The notes beneath the pieces were generated by a model. That model did not search any database and was not told the origin of the DNA. It saw nothing but the letters and a program-made list of their open reading frames with translations. Source: JAJFTV01 sp964532655 (GTDB taxonomy: Bacteria > Chloroflexota > Anaerolineae > Anaerolineales > Anaerolineaceae). Taken from it: DNA of 63,873 bases. The translations under genes and the position numbers were made by a program. Of the stretch, positions 53,502 through 62,161 are shown piece after piece. The DNA lies in assembly GCA_964532655.1 (NCBI GenBank), contig CAZHMZ010000004.1:1-63873 (forward strand). The letters are read 5' to 3'. Position 1 is the first letter of the stretch. Every line of letters starts with the position of its first letter.

Positions 53502-54253
53502 TATTCCGGCTGGATCTTTTCAACTACCCAGAAGTGTGACAGTCCCAGCACCTGCAAGGGCGTATGTTCAAGCGCCTGCAGCAGCCCTCGAAGGATTTTT
53601 CCCAGCCCGGGTATGCGTTGGATGATGTTGTCATACGCCCCAAAAATGGTCCGCTTCTGCACCACTTTCACCGGCAAGCCATCAAACAGCCTGTGCAGAT
53701 CACGGCGGGTGTAGATGTTTACATGCGGGGCCAGTTTGTCACGCCATTTGCGGGGCAGATAGTTGACCAGCGGTTTATTGCCAAAGTGATACACCCCGCG
53801 CAGATAGATGCCGTGTGTCTCAAACGGATAGCCGCGGTTGGGGCAAAACAATACCAGCCGCCCGCCCGGTTTAAGCGTGCGGATCATCTCGCGCACCACT
53901 TTGTGATCATCCTGAACATGCTCGATCACCTCATGGCTCAGCACCAGGTCAAACGAACCGGATGGGAAGGGGAGTTCTTCACCGGCGGCGCATATCATTT
54001 GATCATTTCGCTCGAGCGACTCGCGTGCACGAGCTATTTCTACCTCAAGACCAACTGCCTGTCGCGCCGTGAGGGCCATACGCTGCAAATACATGCCGAT
54101 GCCCGCGCCGTTTTCAAACACACAACCGTTCAATCGCTCACCGGCAGCATCCACAATCATTTGCCAGCGCCGTTCCTGCCCGGCCCGCCAGACCAGCGAC
54201 GGCATCCCCAGCTCGGCGGCTTTTTCCGGGGCCTTCTGTAATGTAGCAGTCAT
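53501..54253 (-). CDS. Class I SAM methyltransferase
   Basis: 250 residues. Motif I GCVFENGAGIGMYLQRM, acidic motif II VGLEVEIARARESL, ICAAGEELPFPSGSFDLVLSHEVIEHVQDD (motif IV region of UbiE-like enzymes) and LKPGGRLVLFCPN. The C-terminal half, with YPFETHGIYLRGVYHFGN, suggests a sugar- or lipid-linked acceptor, as in cell-surface glycan methylases. The 3' 130 bp are repeated twice just downstream. It is 9 bp from the histidine kinase gene on the same strand, so probably co-transcribed. Confidence 0.85.
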   Translation of the reverse strand: MTATLQKAPEKAAELGMPSLVWRAGQERRWQMIVDAAGERLNGCVFENGAGIGMYLQRMALTARQAVGLEVEIARARESLERNDQMICAAGEELPFPSGSFDLVLSHEVIEHVQDDHKVVREMIRTLKPGGRLVLFCPNRGYPFETHGIYLRGVYHFGNKPLVNYLPRKWRDKLAPHVNIYTRRDLHRLFDGLPVKVVQKRTIFGAYDNIIQRIPGLGKILRGLLQALEHTPLQVLGLSHFWVVEKIQPE

Positions 54254-54262
54254 GGGATGAGA

Positions 54263-56011
54263 TTATTCCTTTGGAGAGGTTGTTTCAGAGGGAGTTTCGC
54301 CGCCCGGTTTTTCCGCGGGTTCTGGTTTGTTAAACGGTACCCAGGCCAGAACGGTGGAACCAAAATTGGGCTCGGAGGTGATTTCCACATCCCCGCCGGC
54401 GTTTCCGGCGCGCACCTGCATGTTGGAAAGCCCGTGCCCCAATGACAGGCGGGTTTCATTCACATCAAAACCCAGACCGTCGTCATGCACTTCCAGCAGG
54501 GCGCGTCTGGCAGCCGTCCACAAGCTCACGCTCACATGCGAGGCGCGCGCGTGTTTGGCAATATTGGCCAGCGATTCCTGGCAGATGTGAAACAGGGCCA
54601 TGGCCTGCGTTTCCGGCATGCCCACAAAGTCTTCCGCGGAGGCGTTCAGGGTGGCATCTACCAGCGTGTTCACCTGGAATTCATTCACCAGGCGTTGAAT
54701 GCCCTGGATCAGGTTTTCATCATACAGATAGCGCGGACGTAAATCCAGAATATACGAGCGCAGATCCCGAATGGTGCTGTTCAGCCCATCGATGGCCTGC
54801 TCGATGCGTTTTTCGGCTTTTTCACTGTCCTCGTTCATCAACAGGCGGGCGTGCTCCAGTGTGAGCCCTACCGCGTAGATGGACTGGATAATGCCGTCGT
54901 GCAGATCCATCCCGATGCGTTTACGCTCTTCCAACACGGCCATGCGGCGCTGGTGCAGGTTGAGCCGCGCGTTTTCGATCACGGTTCCCACCCATGAACT
55001 GATGATGGTGAGGAACTGCACTGCCAGCGTATCCAGCGGCTGCGGCTGGCAGGTGGTGAGGCACATCACTCCCAGTGAACCGCTACGGCTGATGAGCGGA
55101 AAACAGGCCAGTTGCTGGATGCGATCGTTGAACAGATTGCTGTTCAAATCCTGGATCTCGTCTTCGTATAAATCCAGAATGGCAGCCTGGCCTGTGCCGG
55201 CTACTTTTCCGATGGTGCCCTGGCCGGTTTTGTACTCGGCCATCTTCCAGAAACGGTTGATGTTTTCACCGTAATGCAACTGCAGGGTATGCAGATCACT
55301 GTCTTCCTGCGCCAGATACACCTCACCGGCCGCCAGGTGCATCGAGTTAACCACCTGCTCCAGCACCTCTTCCAGCATCTGGTCGATCTCGGAATTCGTC
55401 GACAGCGTGGCGGCCAGTTTGTTGAGCATGGCCAGGTTTTCATTGCGGCGGGTGAGCGAATTATCGCGCTGGGTCAGGTTGGCCCGCAACAGCGTATTGG
55501 TGATTCCAATGCCGGCATACGAGGCCAGCGTCTCAAGGATCATCTGGTCGTCAGCCGAGAAAGATCGCTCATCAATTTTGTTAACAGCCAGAATCTGGCC
55601 CACCATGGTCACACCCTGCATGATCGGCACGTACAGAAAAGAAATCACCTCGGGGTGCTGGCTGGCCAGGCCCACCAGCTTGGCGCGGTATTCGGGTGGG
55701 AAGCGAGCAGAGATGCCACCGGGCGCCATGTTTTGCAAAATGTTCTGCGCGTGGACCGGATTTTCAACAATTTCATAATCAAACGTTTGCGGATCCAGAT
55801 CCTGCGTCCGTACGGTGATTACATTGGCGGGATTGGTGGGGTCCAATACCAGACTGACGCTGCATTCGTTCGCGCCGGTCTGGTGACAGGCAAGCGAAGC
55901 GATCTTTTCGAGCAGATGGTCCTGCGAACTGTACTGGATGATCTTTAATGTGTAGGTATGAAGCTGCGCCAGTCGTTCAGTGAGGGGATTTCTGGAAATC
56001 GTATTATCCAT
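54263..56011 (-). CDS. GAF-domain sensor histidine kinase (NarL/DegS type)
   Basis: 582 residues, no membrane helix. Two GAF domains (about 20-180 and 205-350) are separated by a coiled segment. The HisKA_3 dimerisation motif is ERKRIGMDLHDGIIQSIYAVG with the phospho-acceptor His, and the C-terminal HATPase has the N-box HICQESLANIAKHARA and a G-box around LSLGHGLSNM. It senses a soluble ligand or redox state. No response regulator is adjacent, so it is an orphan here. A short C-terminal Pro/Glu/Thr tail follows the ATPase. Confidence 0.9.
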   Translation of the reverse strand: MDNTISRNPLTERLAQLHTYTLKIIQYSSQDHLLEKIASLACHQTGANECSVSLVLDPTNPANVITVRTQDLDPQTFDYEIVENPVHAQNILQNMAPGGISARFPPEYRAKLVGLASQHPEVISFLYVPIMQGVTMVGQILAVNKIDERSFSADDQMILETLASYAGIGITNTLLRANLTQRDNSLTRRNENLAMLNKLAATLSTNSEIDQMLEEVLEQVVNSMHLAAGEVYLAQEDSDLHTLQLHYGENINRFWKMAEYKTGQGTIGKVAGTGQAAILDLYEDEIQDLNSNLFNDRIQQLACFPLISRSGSLGVMCLTTCQPQPLDTLAVQFLTIISSWVGTVIENARLNLHQRRMAVLEERKRIGMDLHDGIIQSIYAVGLTLEHARLLMNEDSEKAEKRIEQAIDGLNSTIRDLRSYILDLRPRYLYDENLIQGIQRLVNEFQVNTLVDATLNASAEDFVGMPETQAMALFHICQESLANIAKHARASHVSVSLWTAARRALLEVHDDGLGFDVNETRLSLGHGLSNMQVRAGNAGGDVEITSEPNFGSTVLAWVPFNKPEPAEKPGGETPSETTSPKE

Positions 56012-56265
56012 ATCGTTGACAATTTTACTCTACTTTGCTGCTTCGAGAGAAAAGTATGCGGAATGGATCCCTTATACAACATTTCAGGTAAAATCCTTCA
56101 CGATTACCACTGATCGGTAAAAATACCCCTGTAATGCAACTTGTCAGCATAGAAATACGGTATATCATAGGAACATCAATAGAAATGCTTGAAAAGAAGG
56201 GCGCAGAGGACAGGTTGTGAAAAACCTGATTTTTGCATGCGCCGATCTGGAAACGGAAAGGAACT

Positions 56266-57204
56266 ATGAGTCAATTTGCCATTGAAACCCGGCAGCTCAC
56301 CCGCACATTTGGTGAGGTGACGGCCGTCAACGAGATCAGTTTATCCATCCCCAAAGGGATTGTGTTTGGCTTTCTGGGTCCCAACGGGTCCGGAAAAACC
56401 ACCACCATCCGGCTGCTGCTGGGACTGCTGGAGCCCACCGGCGGCTCGGCGCAGGTTTTGGGTTTCGATACCGCAAACCAGGCCGACGAAATTCGTCAGC
56501 GTTGCGGGGCTTTGCTGGAAGATACCGGTCTGTATGACCGCCTGAATGCCGAGGACAACCTGGATTTTTACGCCCGCATTTGGGGTATCCCGGCAGCGCA
56601 ACGGCGCGAGCGTATTCAGCAAATGATGACTGATATTGGATTGTGGGATCGCCGCAAGGATTTGGTACGCGAATGGAGCCGCGGTATGCGCCAGAAACTG
56701 GCCGTGGCACGCGCTTTGCTGCACCGCCCTGAACTGGTCTTTCTGGATGAACCCACCGCCGGTCTGGATCCGGTCGCGTCCGCGGCCCTGCGGGAAGACC
56801 TGGATCAACTGGTGCACCAGGAGGGTCTGACCGTCTTTTTGACCACGCATAACCTGGCTGAAGCGGAGAGCCTGTGCGCGCAAATCGCGGTGATCAACAA
56901 GGGCAAACTGCTGGCGGTTGGCGCCCCGGATGAGCTGAAGCAGGGGCGGGATCATCACCGTATCATCGTAACCGGGCGCGACCTGTCTGTTCAGGCTGCT
57001 GAAGCTGTGAAAACGCTGCCGGTGGTGAAGGATGTGGAGATACTTGATGGAAAGATGGTTATCTCGCTGACCGAAGACGCGGCTACCTCAGCCATGGTAC
57101 CGCTGCTGGTGCAGGCTGGCGCTGAAATCGACGAAATTACCCGCGACCGCGCTAATCTGGAAGAAGTGTTTCTGTCATTGGTGGAGGAAGAACATGCTCA
57201 ATGA
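56266..57204 (+). CDS. ABC-2 exporter ATPase
   Basis: 312 residues from the ATG at 56266 with AAAGGA upstream. Walker A GPNGSGKTTTI, signature WSRGMRQKLAVARAL, Walker B LVFLDEPTAGLDP and switch His TTHNLAEAE. The family resembles the CcmA/NodI/DrrA type exporters. It overlaps the permease start by 11 bp. It probably exports a lipid, drug or peptide. Confidence 0.92.
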   Translation: MSQFAIETRQLTRTFGEVTAVNEISLSIPKGIVFGFLGPNGSGKTTTIRLLLGLLEPTGGSAQVLGFDTANQADEIRQRCGALLEDTGLYDRLNAEDNLDFYARIWGIPAAQRRERIQQMMTDIGLWDRRKDLVREWSRGMRQKLAVARALLHRPELVFLDEPTAGLDPVASAALREDLDQLVHQEGLTVFLTTHNLAEAESLCAQIAVINKGKLLAVGAPDELKQGRDHHRIIVTGRDLSVQAAEAVKTLPVVKDVEILDGKMVISLTEDAATSAMVPLLVQAGAEIDEITRDRANLEEVFLSLVEEEHAQ

Positions 57205-57937
57205 TATATTCACCATTCTATGGAAAGAATTTTCTGAAACTATGAAGAACCGCCAGGGAATACGCGGCGGTTGGACGAGCTATCTTTTGATTATCGCGGT
57301 CATGGGTATCTTTATCCCCTGGCAGATGGGTAAAACCTGGTTGTCGGATCCGCGCCAGTTGCTGTACTGGTCGTGGATGCCCATTTTGCTGGCGCTCAGC
57401 CAGGTGACCGATTCGTTTGCCGGCGAGCGGGAACGCCGCACGCTGGAAACGCTGCTGTCTACCCGGCTGTCCGACCAGGCTATTTTGTTCGGCAAATTGC
57501 TGGCGGTGGTGCTGTATGCCTGGTCGATGACGCTCGGCAGCCTGGTGATCGGCGCGGTGACCATCAACGTGGCTTATCCTACCGGAACCATCCAGTTTTA
57601 CCCGGCGCTGAACTTCATCACCGGTCTGTTGATCAGCTTTTTGGCCGCGCTATTGATCTCCTCGATCGGGGTATTGGTTTCGTTGAAATCATCCAGTGTC
57701 CGGCAGGCTTACCAACGCATGAGCCTGGTGATGATCGGCCTGTGGTTTCTTCCTATGCTGGCATTGCAGATCATTCCGGATAATGTGAAGGAAAAGCTGG
57801 CGGTCGCGTTGTCGAACCTCGATCTGACCTCCGTGGTTCAATGGGGGATTGTCATACTGGTGGTGCTTGATGTGCTGCTGGTGTGGGTGAATCAGCGTGT
57901 TTTCTGTCGTTCGCGGCTGCTGCTCGACCGGAAATAG
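57194..57937 (+). CDS. ABC-2 exporter permease
   Basis: 247 residues with six helices. The family motif DSFAGERERRTLETLLSTRLSDQAILFGKLLAVV after the second helix is the ABC-2/NatB-type signature. It overlaps the ATPase gene by 11 bp. It is followed by a GGGTTGT-type hairpin near 57961-57990 and then the GntR gene. Confidence 0.9.
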   Translation: MLNDIFTILWKEFSETMKNRQGIRGGWTSYLLIIAVMGIFIPWQMGKTWLSDPRQLLYWSWMPILLALSQVTDSFAGERERRTLETLLSTRLSDQAILFGKLLAVVLYAWSMTLGSLVIGAVTINVAYPTGTIQFYPALNFITGLLISFLAALLISSIGVLVSLKSSSVRQAYQRMSLVMIGLWFLPMLALQIIPDNVKEKLAVALSNLDLTSVVQWGIVILVVLDVLLVWVNQRVFCRSRLLLDRK

Positions 57938-58001
57938 GTCCCCGTTCTTCTGAAACTTCTCACAACCCTCACCCCGGTGGGGGTTGTTGATTATTCCCCT
58001 C

Positions 58002-58053
58002 TTGCATTATTTTTCTTTAGTGATACAATCATACAATCGTACAATGATACAAT
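58002..58053 (+). promoter_or_regulatory. Promoter with four 8-bp iterons
   Basis: TTGCAT (58002-58007), 16 bp, TACAAT (58024-58029). That TACAAT is the first of four 8-bp repeats in exact phase, gATACAAT, cATACAAT, cgTACAAT and gATACAAT, at 58022-58053. Repeated -10-like boxes at 8-bp steps ahead of a regulator gene suggest an autoregulatory operator or slippery promoter. Confidence 0.65.
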
Positions 58054-58075
58054 TAAATGCGAGAGTATTTATGAC

Positions 58076-58501
58076 ATGAGTAGCCATCATATGATCAAAA
58101 TCGACCTGCGTTCCAATGTGCCGGCTTACCTGCAAATCATCCAACAGGTACAGGAAATGATCCTGAACGGCGTGCTGCACCCCGGTGACCAGCTTCCCAC
58201 GGTACGCCAGCTTGCTGCCCAACTCTCGATCAATTTCAATACCATCGCGCGGGCTTACCGGCTGCTGGATGAAGCAGGGTTCATTACCACCCAGCACGGA
58301 CGCGGCACATATGTGCTCAAACAGCCGGGTTTGACGCAGAACCAACCCGCGCAGCAACAGACACATTTGCGCTCAGAGATGCTCGCGGAACTTACTGCCG
58401 GCTACCTGGCAGACGCCGCCCGCCTGGGCAGCACCGCGGAAGATGTGCTGGAGGAGATCAACAAACAATTGTCCGCTCAATGGAAACAGGCGGATCAATA
58501 A
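58076..58501 (+). CDS. GntR-family regulator, YtrA subfamily
   Basis: 141 residues from the ATG at 58076; a second in-frame ATG follows at 58091. The winged helix is IDLRSNVPAYLQIIQQVQEMILNGVLHPGDQLPTVRQLAAQLSINFNTIARAYRLLDEAGF, and a short helical C-terminal tail replaces a ligand domain, which is the YtrA layout. YtrA-type repressors usually control adjacent ABC exporters; one lies on each side here. The iterons at 58022-58053 are its probable operator. Confidence 0.88.
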   Translation: MSSHHMIKIDLRSNVPAYLQIIQQVQEMILNGVLHPGDQLPTVRQLAAQLSINFNTIARAYRLLDEAGFITTQHGRGTYVLKQPGLTQNQPAQQQTHLRSEMLAELTAGYLADAARLGSTAEDVLEEINKQLSAQWKQADQ

Positions 58502-58513
58502 ACGCCAGGATGA

Positions 58514-58529
58514 CGTTTCACGTGAAACA
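58514..58529. promoter_or_regulatory. parS-like site 1
   Basis: CGTTTCACGTGAAACA matches the ParB-binding consensus TGTTTCACGTGAAACA at 15 of 16 positions, including the complete 14-bp palindrome GTTTCACGTGAAAC at 58515-58528. Confidence 0.85.
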
Positions 58530-58581
58530 TAAAAGGAACGCGAAACGCAAAGTCTAGAGAAAAGTATAGAAAAGAGACAGA

Positions 58582-59229
58582 ATGAGCAATAAAAGAACCT
58601 TGATTTGGGCTGTGTCATTGACCGTGGTAACACTGGTTATCAGCCTGATTATATTCTCGCGGCTTCCGGAGCAGATGGTTTCACATTGGAACGCGCAGGG
58701 CCAACCAAACGGCACAATGCCCCGCACCGCGGCCGTTTTTCTGATACCCGGGATGATGGTGGTGATCAATTTGATCCTGTTTACCATCCCTGAAATCGAC
58801 CCGCTGAAGCACAATATCGAATCTTTCCGTCCCTCGTATAACGCGCTGATCCTGGTGTTGAATGTGTATATGCTCTATATCCATCTCATCACCCTGCTGT
58901 GGAATGTGGGCCTGCGGGTGGATATGAATTTATTGTTGATGCCGGCTATAGCGGCCATCTTTTATGCTGCTGCCCGCTTATTGCAAAAAGCCCGACGTAA
59001 CTATTTCATCGGGATTCGCACCCCCTGGACCCTCAGCAGCGATTTTGTGTGGGAGAAAACACATCAGCGGGGCGCGCTGGTTTTCAAAGGCATGGCCGTA
59101 CTCACCCTTATTGGTATGCTGCTGCCCGATTGGTTTTTGCTGTTTCTGATGGTTCCCATCTTTGCCAGTGTGATCTATCTGGTGGTGTATTCGTACGTGC
59201 TGTTCCGCCGGGAGAAACGCACATCCTGA
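58582..59229 (+). CDS. SdpI/DUF1648-family membrane protein
   Basis: 215 residues with six helices. The N-terminal DUF1648 part has RLPEQMVSHWNAQGQPNGTM, and the C-terminal SdpI part has YFIGIRTPWTLSSDFVWEKTHQRGA. SdpI is the immunity protein and signal receiver for the SdpC toxin in Bacillus; many relatives have no known toxin. It lies between a YtrA-type regulator and an ABC exporter, a typical set-up for envelope stress or peptide immunity. It is flanked by two parS-like sites. Confidence 0.85.
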   Translation: MSNKRTLIWAVSLTVVTLVISLIIFSRLPEQMVSHWNAQGQPNGTMPRTAAVFLIPGMMVVINLILFTIPEIDPLKHNIESFRPSYNALILVLNVYMLYIHLITLLWNVGLRVDMNLLLMPAIAAIFYAAARLLQKARRNYFIGIRTPWTLSSDFVWEKTHQRGALVFKGMAVLTLIGMLLPDWFLLFLMVPIFASVIYLVVYSYVLFRREKRTS

Positions 59230-59309
59230 TAACTGACTGTTAACAGGATGGCTCAGGTTAAAAATAACTGTCGAAATTGCGCTGATTTTTCACAAAGAAA
59301 GGTTCTGAA

Positions 59310-59325
59310 CGTTTCACGTGAAACC
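59310..59325. promoter_or_regulatory. parS-like site 2
   Basis: CGTTTCACGTGAAACC, with the complete 14-bp palindrome GTTTCACGTGAAAC at 59311-59324, 796 bp from site 1. Confidence 0.85.
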
Positions 59326-59396
59326 TGGTTGTTTGAAATAAAGGTTTCCGGTAGAAGGCTTTGTTGTAAATTGCTGTTCGATCATTGAGGAGAAAA

Positions 59397-60380
59397 ATGG
59401 ATTCTGTCATTGAAGTCGAAAGTCTTGTCCATCGTTTTGGCGAAGTCACCGCCCTGCAGGGATTAAACCTGTCTGTATGCAGCGGCGAGGTATTCGCCAT
59501 TCTTGGACCTAACGGGGCCGGTAAAACCACTACCGTGCGCCTGCTGAACGGTTTGTTTGCTCCCACGGCGGGGAAAATCCGTGTGTTGGGGCTGGATCCT
59601 GCCACACAGGGTGATGAAATCCGCCGGCAAACCGGTGTGTTGACGGAAACTCCCGCGCTTTATGAGCGCCTGACAGCCTGGCAGAACATCGAGTTCTTCG
59701 GTGTGCTGGCCGGTATGCCCTCGGCTGACTGGCGGAAACGCGGCGTCGAATTGTTGGGGTTCTTTGATCTGGATAAACGAGCTAACGAACGGGTGGGCGG
59801 CTTTAGCAAGGGTATGAAACAGCGCCTGGCGCTGGCCCGCGCACTGCTGACCAATCCGTCCATTCTGTTTTTGGATGAACCTACCTCCGGATTGGACCCC
59901 GAGGCTGCCGAGCAGGTACACACGCTGATCCAGTCCGTTCGGGCCCAACAAGGCCGCACTGTCATCCTGTGCACCCATAACCTGGTTGAAGCTCAGCGTC
60001 TGTGCGATCGCGTGACCATCCTGCAGCACGGTCATGTGCTGGCTTCTGGGACCATCGATGAATTGAGGAAGGGTTATGAGGAAGGCCGTCGTGTGCAGGT
60101 GAAGTTGATGGGTGAAATTCAGGGCAGTTCGTCGGATGAGCTGCGCGGACACCTCGCCGGGCTGCCATTTGTCCGCGGTATCGTCGACTGGAACGCCGCG
60201 CACGGATCCACCAGTATTACCCTGAGGCTGGATTCCGATGAAAAATCGGCCGATCTGGCTGCATTTCTGGTGACACGCGGTTACCGGCTGGCGGTGCTTC
60301 AACCGCAGGATGTATCTTTGGAAGATGTATATTTCAAGCTGCAGAACCAGGCTAAAGGAGGAAACCATGAACTGGCATAA
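59397..60380 (+). CDS. ABC-2 exporter ATPase, second system
   Basis: 327 residues from the ATG at 59397 with GAGGAGA upstream. Walker A GPNGAGKTTTV, signature FSKGMKQRLALARAL, Walker B LFLDEPTSGLDP, and TTHNLVEAQ-like CTHNLVEAQRL. The C-terminal 80 residues form the extra regulatory domain of long exporter ATPases. It overlaps its permease by 14 bp. Paralogue of 56266-57204. Confidence 0.92.
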   Translation: MDSVIEVESLVHRFGEVTALQGLNLSVCSGEVFAILGPNGAGKTTTVRLLNGLFAPTAGKIRVLGLDPATQGDEIRRQTGVLTETPALYERLTAWQNIEFFGVLAGMPSADWRKRGVELLGFFDLDKRANERVGGFSKGMKQRLALARALLTNPSILFLDEPTSGLDPEAAEQVHTLIQSVRAQQGRTVILCTHNLVEAQRLCDRVTILQHGHVLASGTIDELRKGYEEGRRVQVKLMGEIQGSSSDELRGHLAGLPFVRGIVDWNAAHGSTSITLRLDSDEKSADLAAFLVTRGYRLAVLQPQDVSLEDVYFKLQNQAKGGNHELA

Positions 60381-61203
60381 GATTTTTGCCATTGTCAAGA
60401 AAGATTTATTGGAAGTAAAGCAAAACAAGGCCGCCTGGGTACCCATGATTGTGGCCCCGCTGATACTGATTGTATTGTTCCCTCTGTTGATGCTGGTGCT
60501 GCCTAACTACATCCCATCCATGGCAGATGATTTCATCAACGATCCGGATCTGGACGCCATGTTTGCCAATTTGCCCGCCTCCATGGCATCCGCTGTGGAA
60601 GGGCTGGCTCCCATGCAATCGGTAGCAGTCATGATGCTCGGTTACATGTTTGCACCCATGTTTTTGATTTTTCCATTGATGTTTTCCACGGTGGTGGCTG
60701 CCGAATCGTTTGCCGGTGAGCGCGAGCGCAAGACCATGGAGGCGTTGTTGTACACCTCGGCGACCGAAAGCGAGCTGTTCTGGGGCAAGGTGATCACCGG
60801 TATGGTCCCTGCTTTGGTCATCTCCTGGGGCAGTTTCATTCTGTATGCCGTGGTGCTGAATACGGCGGGGTATCCGCTGTTTGGACGCATCTGGTTTCCG
60901 TTGCCGTCCTGGTATCCGCTGATCTTCTGGATCACGCCGGCTGTCGCGCTGTTGGGGGTGGCGTTCACCGTGCTCATTTCTTCAAAGACGCAGACCTTTA
61001 TGGGCGCTTACCAGAGTAGTTCGGCGCTGGTGATCCTGGTGTTGGGTTTGATGTTTGGCCAATTAGCCGGGGTGATTTACCTGACCGTCGGCCTGAGTAT
61101 GCTGATCGGGCTGGTCTTTTGGATCATCTCCGGCGGCCTGGTATGGCTGGCCATGCGGAATTTCAAACGCTCATCCTTGCTGTTGGGATTGAAAGGGGCA
61201 TAA
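60367..61203 (+). CDS. ABC-2 exporter permease, second system
   Basis: 278 residues from the ATG at 60367 with AGGAGG. About six helices, a large extracytoplasmic loop after the first, and ESFAGERERKTMEALLYTSATESELFWGKVITG, the same ABC-2 signature as the first system. A terminator follows at 61269. Confidence 0.9.
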   Translation: MNWHKIFAIVKKDLLEVKQNKAAWVPMIVAPLILIVLFPLLMLVLPNYIPSMADDFINDPDLDAMFANLPASMASAVEGLAPMQSVAVMMLGYMFAPMFLIFPLMFSTVVAAESFAGERERKTMEALLYTSATESELFWGKVITGMVPALVISWGSFILYAVVLNTAGYPLFGRIWFPLPSWYPLIFWITPAVALLGVAFTVLISSKTQTFMGAYQSSSALVILVLGLMFGQLAGVIYLTVGLSMLIGLVFWIISGGLVWLAMRNFKRSSLLLGLKGA

Positions 61204-61268
61204 ATTTGCTCATAAAATAGAACATATATTCTATTGAAATTCCATAAGAATATGGTAATATAAAGAAG

Positions 61269-61308
61269 TCAAACGTCAGGGTGCCCCCCTCACCCCGGCG
61301 TTTGATGT
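61269..61308 (+). terminator. Terminator of the second ABC operon
   Basis: TCAAACGTCAGGGTG pairs with CACCCCGGCGTTTGA (two imperfections) around a C-rich loop, then TGTTTT. Confidence 0.8.
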
Positions 61309-61423
61309 TTTAACAGCCTTTTTTCTCCAACTCGACGAACGCAAATTTTCTTTTAAGAATCCTTTCCTTTTCGAGGGCTATAATCTCCTGTGGTATGATT
61401 CTTGAGAGAAACGGCAGCACTCT

Positions 61424-62152
61424 GTGACTACTTACTCATTTCTGATCGGGCTAGGCGCTTCACTGGCCATATTAAGGGTGATTCAGCAGGTCCCACGCTG
61501 GCAGGCGCCGCGCTGGGCCAACGCCTCGCTGCTCTTTTTGCTCTCCTGTCTCATTTTTGCCCGTCTGATGCATGTGCTGGTTTACTGGCCGTATTACTGG
61601 AAGAACCCGGTGCAGATTTTAGCACTGTGGAACGGTGGTCTCTCCTGGGTGGGAGCCGTGCTGGGTGCCTACGTGGGCTGCTGGCTGATTGCGAAGAGCT
61701 GGAAAAGTAGCATACTGAAAATCGCTGACCGTCTGGCCGTGATGGTACCCCCTGTGGTGGTGTTTATCTGGCTGGCCTGCTGGTTGAACGGTTATGCCTA
61801 CGGGTTTGCCACCTCTACCGAATCCTTCTGGGGCATCCCCATTGTGGATGAGACCGGTTTTGTACAGGACCGTTTCCCACTCCAGCTTATAGCGGCCTTC
61901 AGCATGCTGTTTTTTGCTTTCTGGCTGGAAACACGCAAAAATCAGTTTCAAAAAGAAGGACAAAAGATGGCGATGATGCATCTGGGACTGGTCGTGCATC
62001 TGCTGTTGTTTATGCCCCTGCGAGCAGACCCTGCCCTCGCCATCCTGGATGTACGCGTGGATGTGTGGGCTTCGCTGGTCTTTTTCCTGATTGGGGCCGG
62101 CACGTTTTACTGGATGTTTTTTGGTCCGGAATCCTCATTGCAGAAAGCCTGA
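61424..62152 (+). CDS. Lgt-family membrane protein (prolipoprotein diacylglyceryl transferase homologue)
   Basis: 242 residues from a GTG; a TATAAT at 61379-61384 is its likely -10. About seven helices. The family signature is recognisable: ARLMHVLVYWPYYWKNPVQILALWNGGLSWVGAVLGA and later ACWLNGYAYGFAT. In Lgt the signature is HGGLSxxG; here Asn replaces that His, and the later Gly-Arg-x-x-N region is diverged. It may be a specialised or inactive homologue; a canonical lgt should exist elsewhere given the many lipoproteins. Confidence 0.75.
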   Translation: MTTYSFLIGLGASLAILRVIQQVPRWQAPRWANASLLFLLSCLIFARLMHVLVYWPYYWKNPVQILALWNGGLSWVGAVLGAYVGCWLIAKSWKSSILKIADRLAVMVPPVVVFIWLACWLNGYAYGFATSTESFWGIPIVDETGFVQDRFPLQLIAAFSMLFFAFWLETRKNQFQKEGQKMAMMHLGLVVHLLLFMPLRADPALAILDVRVDVWASLVFFLIGAGTFYWMFFGPESSLQKA

Positions 62153-62161
62153 TTAAACACC

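Noticed and set aside
53151..53523. Two independent 65-residue proteins
   Set aside because: They start only at TTG within the neighbouring copy's tail and match just the C-terminus of the methyltransferase; better read as gene fragments.
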